A DNA stretch of 14,671 nt, taken from contig JAGLRY010000191.1 of the NCBI GenBank assembly GCA_023135995.1, positions 1-14,671 of the forward strand, written 5' to 3'. Under the pieces are notes generated by a model. It was not told where the DNA came from. It did no database searches and saw nothing but the letters and a program-made list of their open reading frames with translations. This DNA comes from Candidatus Aminicenantota bacterium (lineage in GTDB: Bacteria; Acidobacteriota; Aminicenantia; Aminicenantales; Aminicenantaceae). Position numbers and translations under genes: made by a program. How positions within the stretch are numbered: position 1 is the stretch's first letter; each line of letters begins with the position of its first letter. This document shows positions 14,660-14,671 of the stretch, piece by piece.

Positions 14660-14671
14660 GGAAGATGGATT

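Noticed and set aside
1..14671. CRISPR arrays, defence systems, transposase genes or prophage genes
   Set aside because: No regularly spaced direct repeats and no such proteins in any well-supported frame; the only repeats are the short inverted-end elements.

Overview
This window reads as a piece of chromosome from a diderm (Gram-negative-type) bacterium of moderate GC content. A LolA-like carrier, a putative lipoprotein and an envelope-sensing sigma factor operon point to an outer membrane. The short EF-Ts, the tmRNA tag ending in VAA, and the mix of a bactofilin-like membrane protein with a GerMN protein suggest a deep-branching phylum. Acidobacteriota or Aminicenantota is a guess from gestalt, not shown by the sequence. 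I see no phage, plasmid, CRISPR or transposase genes. The content is core housekeeping plus envelope genes, with small dispersed inverted-repeat elements between some genes.

Layout. Bases 1-350 hold no convincing gene but are dense in inverted repeats. tRNA-Asp (353-430) and tmRNA (643-989) follow, each behind a near-consensus sigma-70 promoter. Next comes a tight plus-strand cluster: an N-acetylmuramoyl-L-alanine amidase (starting at a TTG just after the tmRNA), a membrane-anchored GerMN protein, and the ribosome-assembly GTPase Der. A TPR protein with a possible lipoprotein signal (own promoter) and a rhomboid protease follow. From 6189 a promoter drives the translation operon rplM-rpsI-rpsB-tsf-pyrH-frr, interrupted between pyrH and frr by a 115-bp element with perfect 12-bp terminal inverted repeats.

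The strand then switches. frr converges on a minus-strand operon of ECF sigma factor, zinc-finger anti-sigma factor and bactofilin-like membrane protein, with 4-bp ATGA overlaps. Upstream of the sigma gene lies an AAAC-N16-CGTA promoter-like site, the arrangement expected if the sigma factor transcribes its own operon. Before that, also on the minus strand, is lolA, whose -10 box is so close to its ATG that the mRNA would be nearly leaderless. A second, larger copy of the inverted-repeat element (210 bp) separates lolA from a divergent sodium:solute symporter. A lone right end of the same family lies at the right edge.

How the parts fit: the left half and the rpsB-frr operon serve translation and ribosome assembly or rescue (tmRNA, Der, L13, S9, S2, EF-Ts, RRF). 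The amidase, GerMN protein, rhomboid, LolA and sigma operon serve the cell envelope. The least explained items are the dispersed repeat family, the self-controlled sigma/anti-sigma/bactofilin-like operon, the inverted-repeat cluster at the left edge, and a possible switching hairpin in the rplM leader.
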